DNA of 13,701 bases from Pseudomonadota bacterium (GTDB taxonomy: Bacteria > Myxococcota > Polyangia > Polyangiales > Polyangiaceae): positions 1 to 13,701 of the forward strand of contig JAEZYO010000669.1 of the NCBI GenBank assembly GCA_023419055.1, written 5' to 3'. The notes under the pieces were generated by a model. That model saw only the letters and a program-made list of their open reading frames with translations, made no database searches and was not told the DNA's origin. This document shows, piece by piece, positions 13,530 to 13,701 of the stretch (position 1 is its first letter; each line of letters begins with the position of its first letter). A program made the position numbers and the translations under genes.

Positions 13530-13701
13530 CTACTCGCTGCGGTGGGCGGTCTCCGTCTCGCGTCGGCGCAGCAAGCGAATCGACGCATGGATGGTCGAGA
13601 GGTACAGGTAGAACATCCACGGGAGCCAGATGTCGCGGTCGTACTCCGTCTTCTGCGTGGCGCTCTGGTGTCGGATGGCAAACCCGTTTGCGATGTTGAA
13701 G
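13530..13701 (-). CDS. 3' end of an unrecognised gene running off the right edge
   Basis: A minus-strand frame enters from the right edge and stops with TAG at 13532-13530. The 56 visible residues include FNIANGFAIRHQSATQKTEY, an aromatic/hydrophobic stretch IWLPWMFYLYLSTIHASIRL that could be a membrane-associated helix, and a charged end RRRETETAHRSE. The composition is protein-like, whereas the other minus-strand frame here (13466-13681) is an Arg/Ser/Thr-rich shadow. It ends about 100 bases before the DUF gene start, in the same direction, and may belong to the same transcription unit. No family is recognised from this fragment. Confidence 0.55.
   Translation of the reverse strand, partial: FNIANGFAIRHQSATQKTEYDRDIWLPWMFYLYLSTIHASIRLLRRRETETAHRSE

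Noticed and set aside
13466..13681. 71-codon minus-strand frame at the right edge
   Set aside because: It is Arg/Ser/Thr-rich and overlaps the more protein-like minus-strand frame that runs off the edge and stops at 13530.

Overview
The window is GC-rich throughout, with strong G/C preference at third codon positions, purine-rich Shine-Dalgarno sites and tightly packed gene pairs. This fits a high-GC bacterium. Exported and membrane-anchored proteins with a zinc-ribbon/TPR-like architecture, plus the general style of the genes, make an uncultured Myxococcota-like, Planctomycetota-like or Acidobacteriota-like lineage plausible, but the sequence alone does not fix the taxon. No rRNA, tRNA, transposase, integrase or CRISPR array was seen.

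Layout. (1) 1-1064: the 3' part of an unrecognised helical protein (+), then about 430 bases without a convincing gene. (2) 1065-4713 (-): a two-helix membrane protein, a secreted coiled-coil protein, and a zinc-ribbon, membrane-anchored, TPR-like protein. The last two share a 23-base upstream element (one mismatch) centred on the palindrome TCACATGTGA, placed 37-38 bases before each start codon. A divergent XRE-type regulator (4809-5099, +) lies beside one copy. (3) 5141-7058 (-): a phage-like recombination operon, made of a Rad52-type annealing protein, a PD-(D/E)XK nuclease with a predicted 4Fe-4S cluster, and a small coupled protein. (4) 7246-8965 (+): a two-gene unit encoding a possible Nmad2-like protein and a TIR-like protein with a beta-rich C-terminal domain, a good candidate defence pair. 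(5) 9120-11722 (-): a RavA-like MoxR ATPase, a ViaA-like VWA protein overlapping it by 4 bases, and a 34-residue single-helix protein. (6) 11818-12576 (+): a cytoplasmic trypsin-like peptidase with an intact His-Asp-Ser triad, divergent from the ATPase. (7) 12554-13701 (-): a conserved protein possibly of the DUF6744 type, and the 3' end of another gene that runs off the right edge.

How it may work together. The right two thirds look like a minus-strand backbone (DUF protein, MoxR, VWA, small membrane protein, Rad52, nuclease, small protein) interrupted at two points by plus-strand genes of conflict-system type (Nmad2-like/TIR-like, and trypsin-like). The backbone combines homologous-recombination functions typical of phages and plasmids with an ATPase/VWA chaperone-like pair. 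The simplest reading is part of an integrated or plasmid-like element carrying defence cargo. The most novel candidates are the TIR-like two-gene unit and the MoxR-VWA-peptidase cluster.
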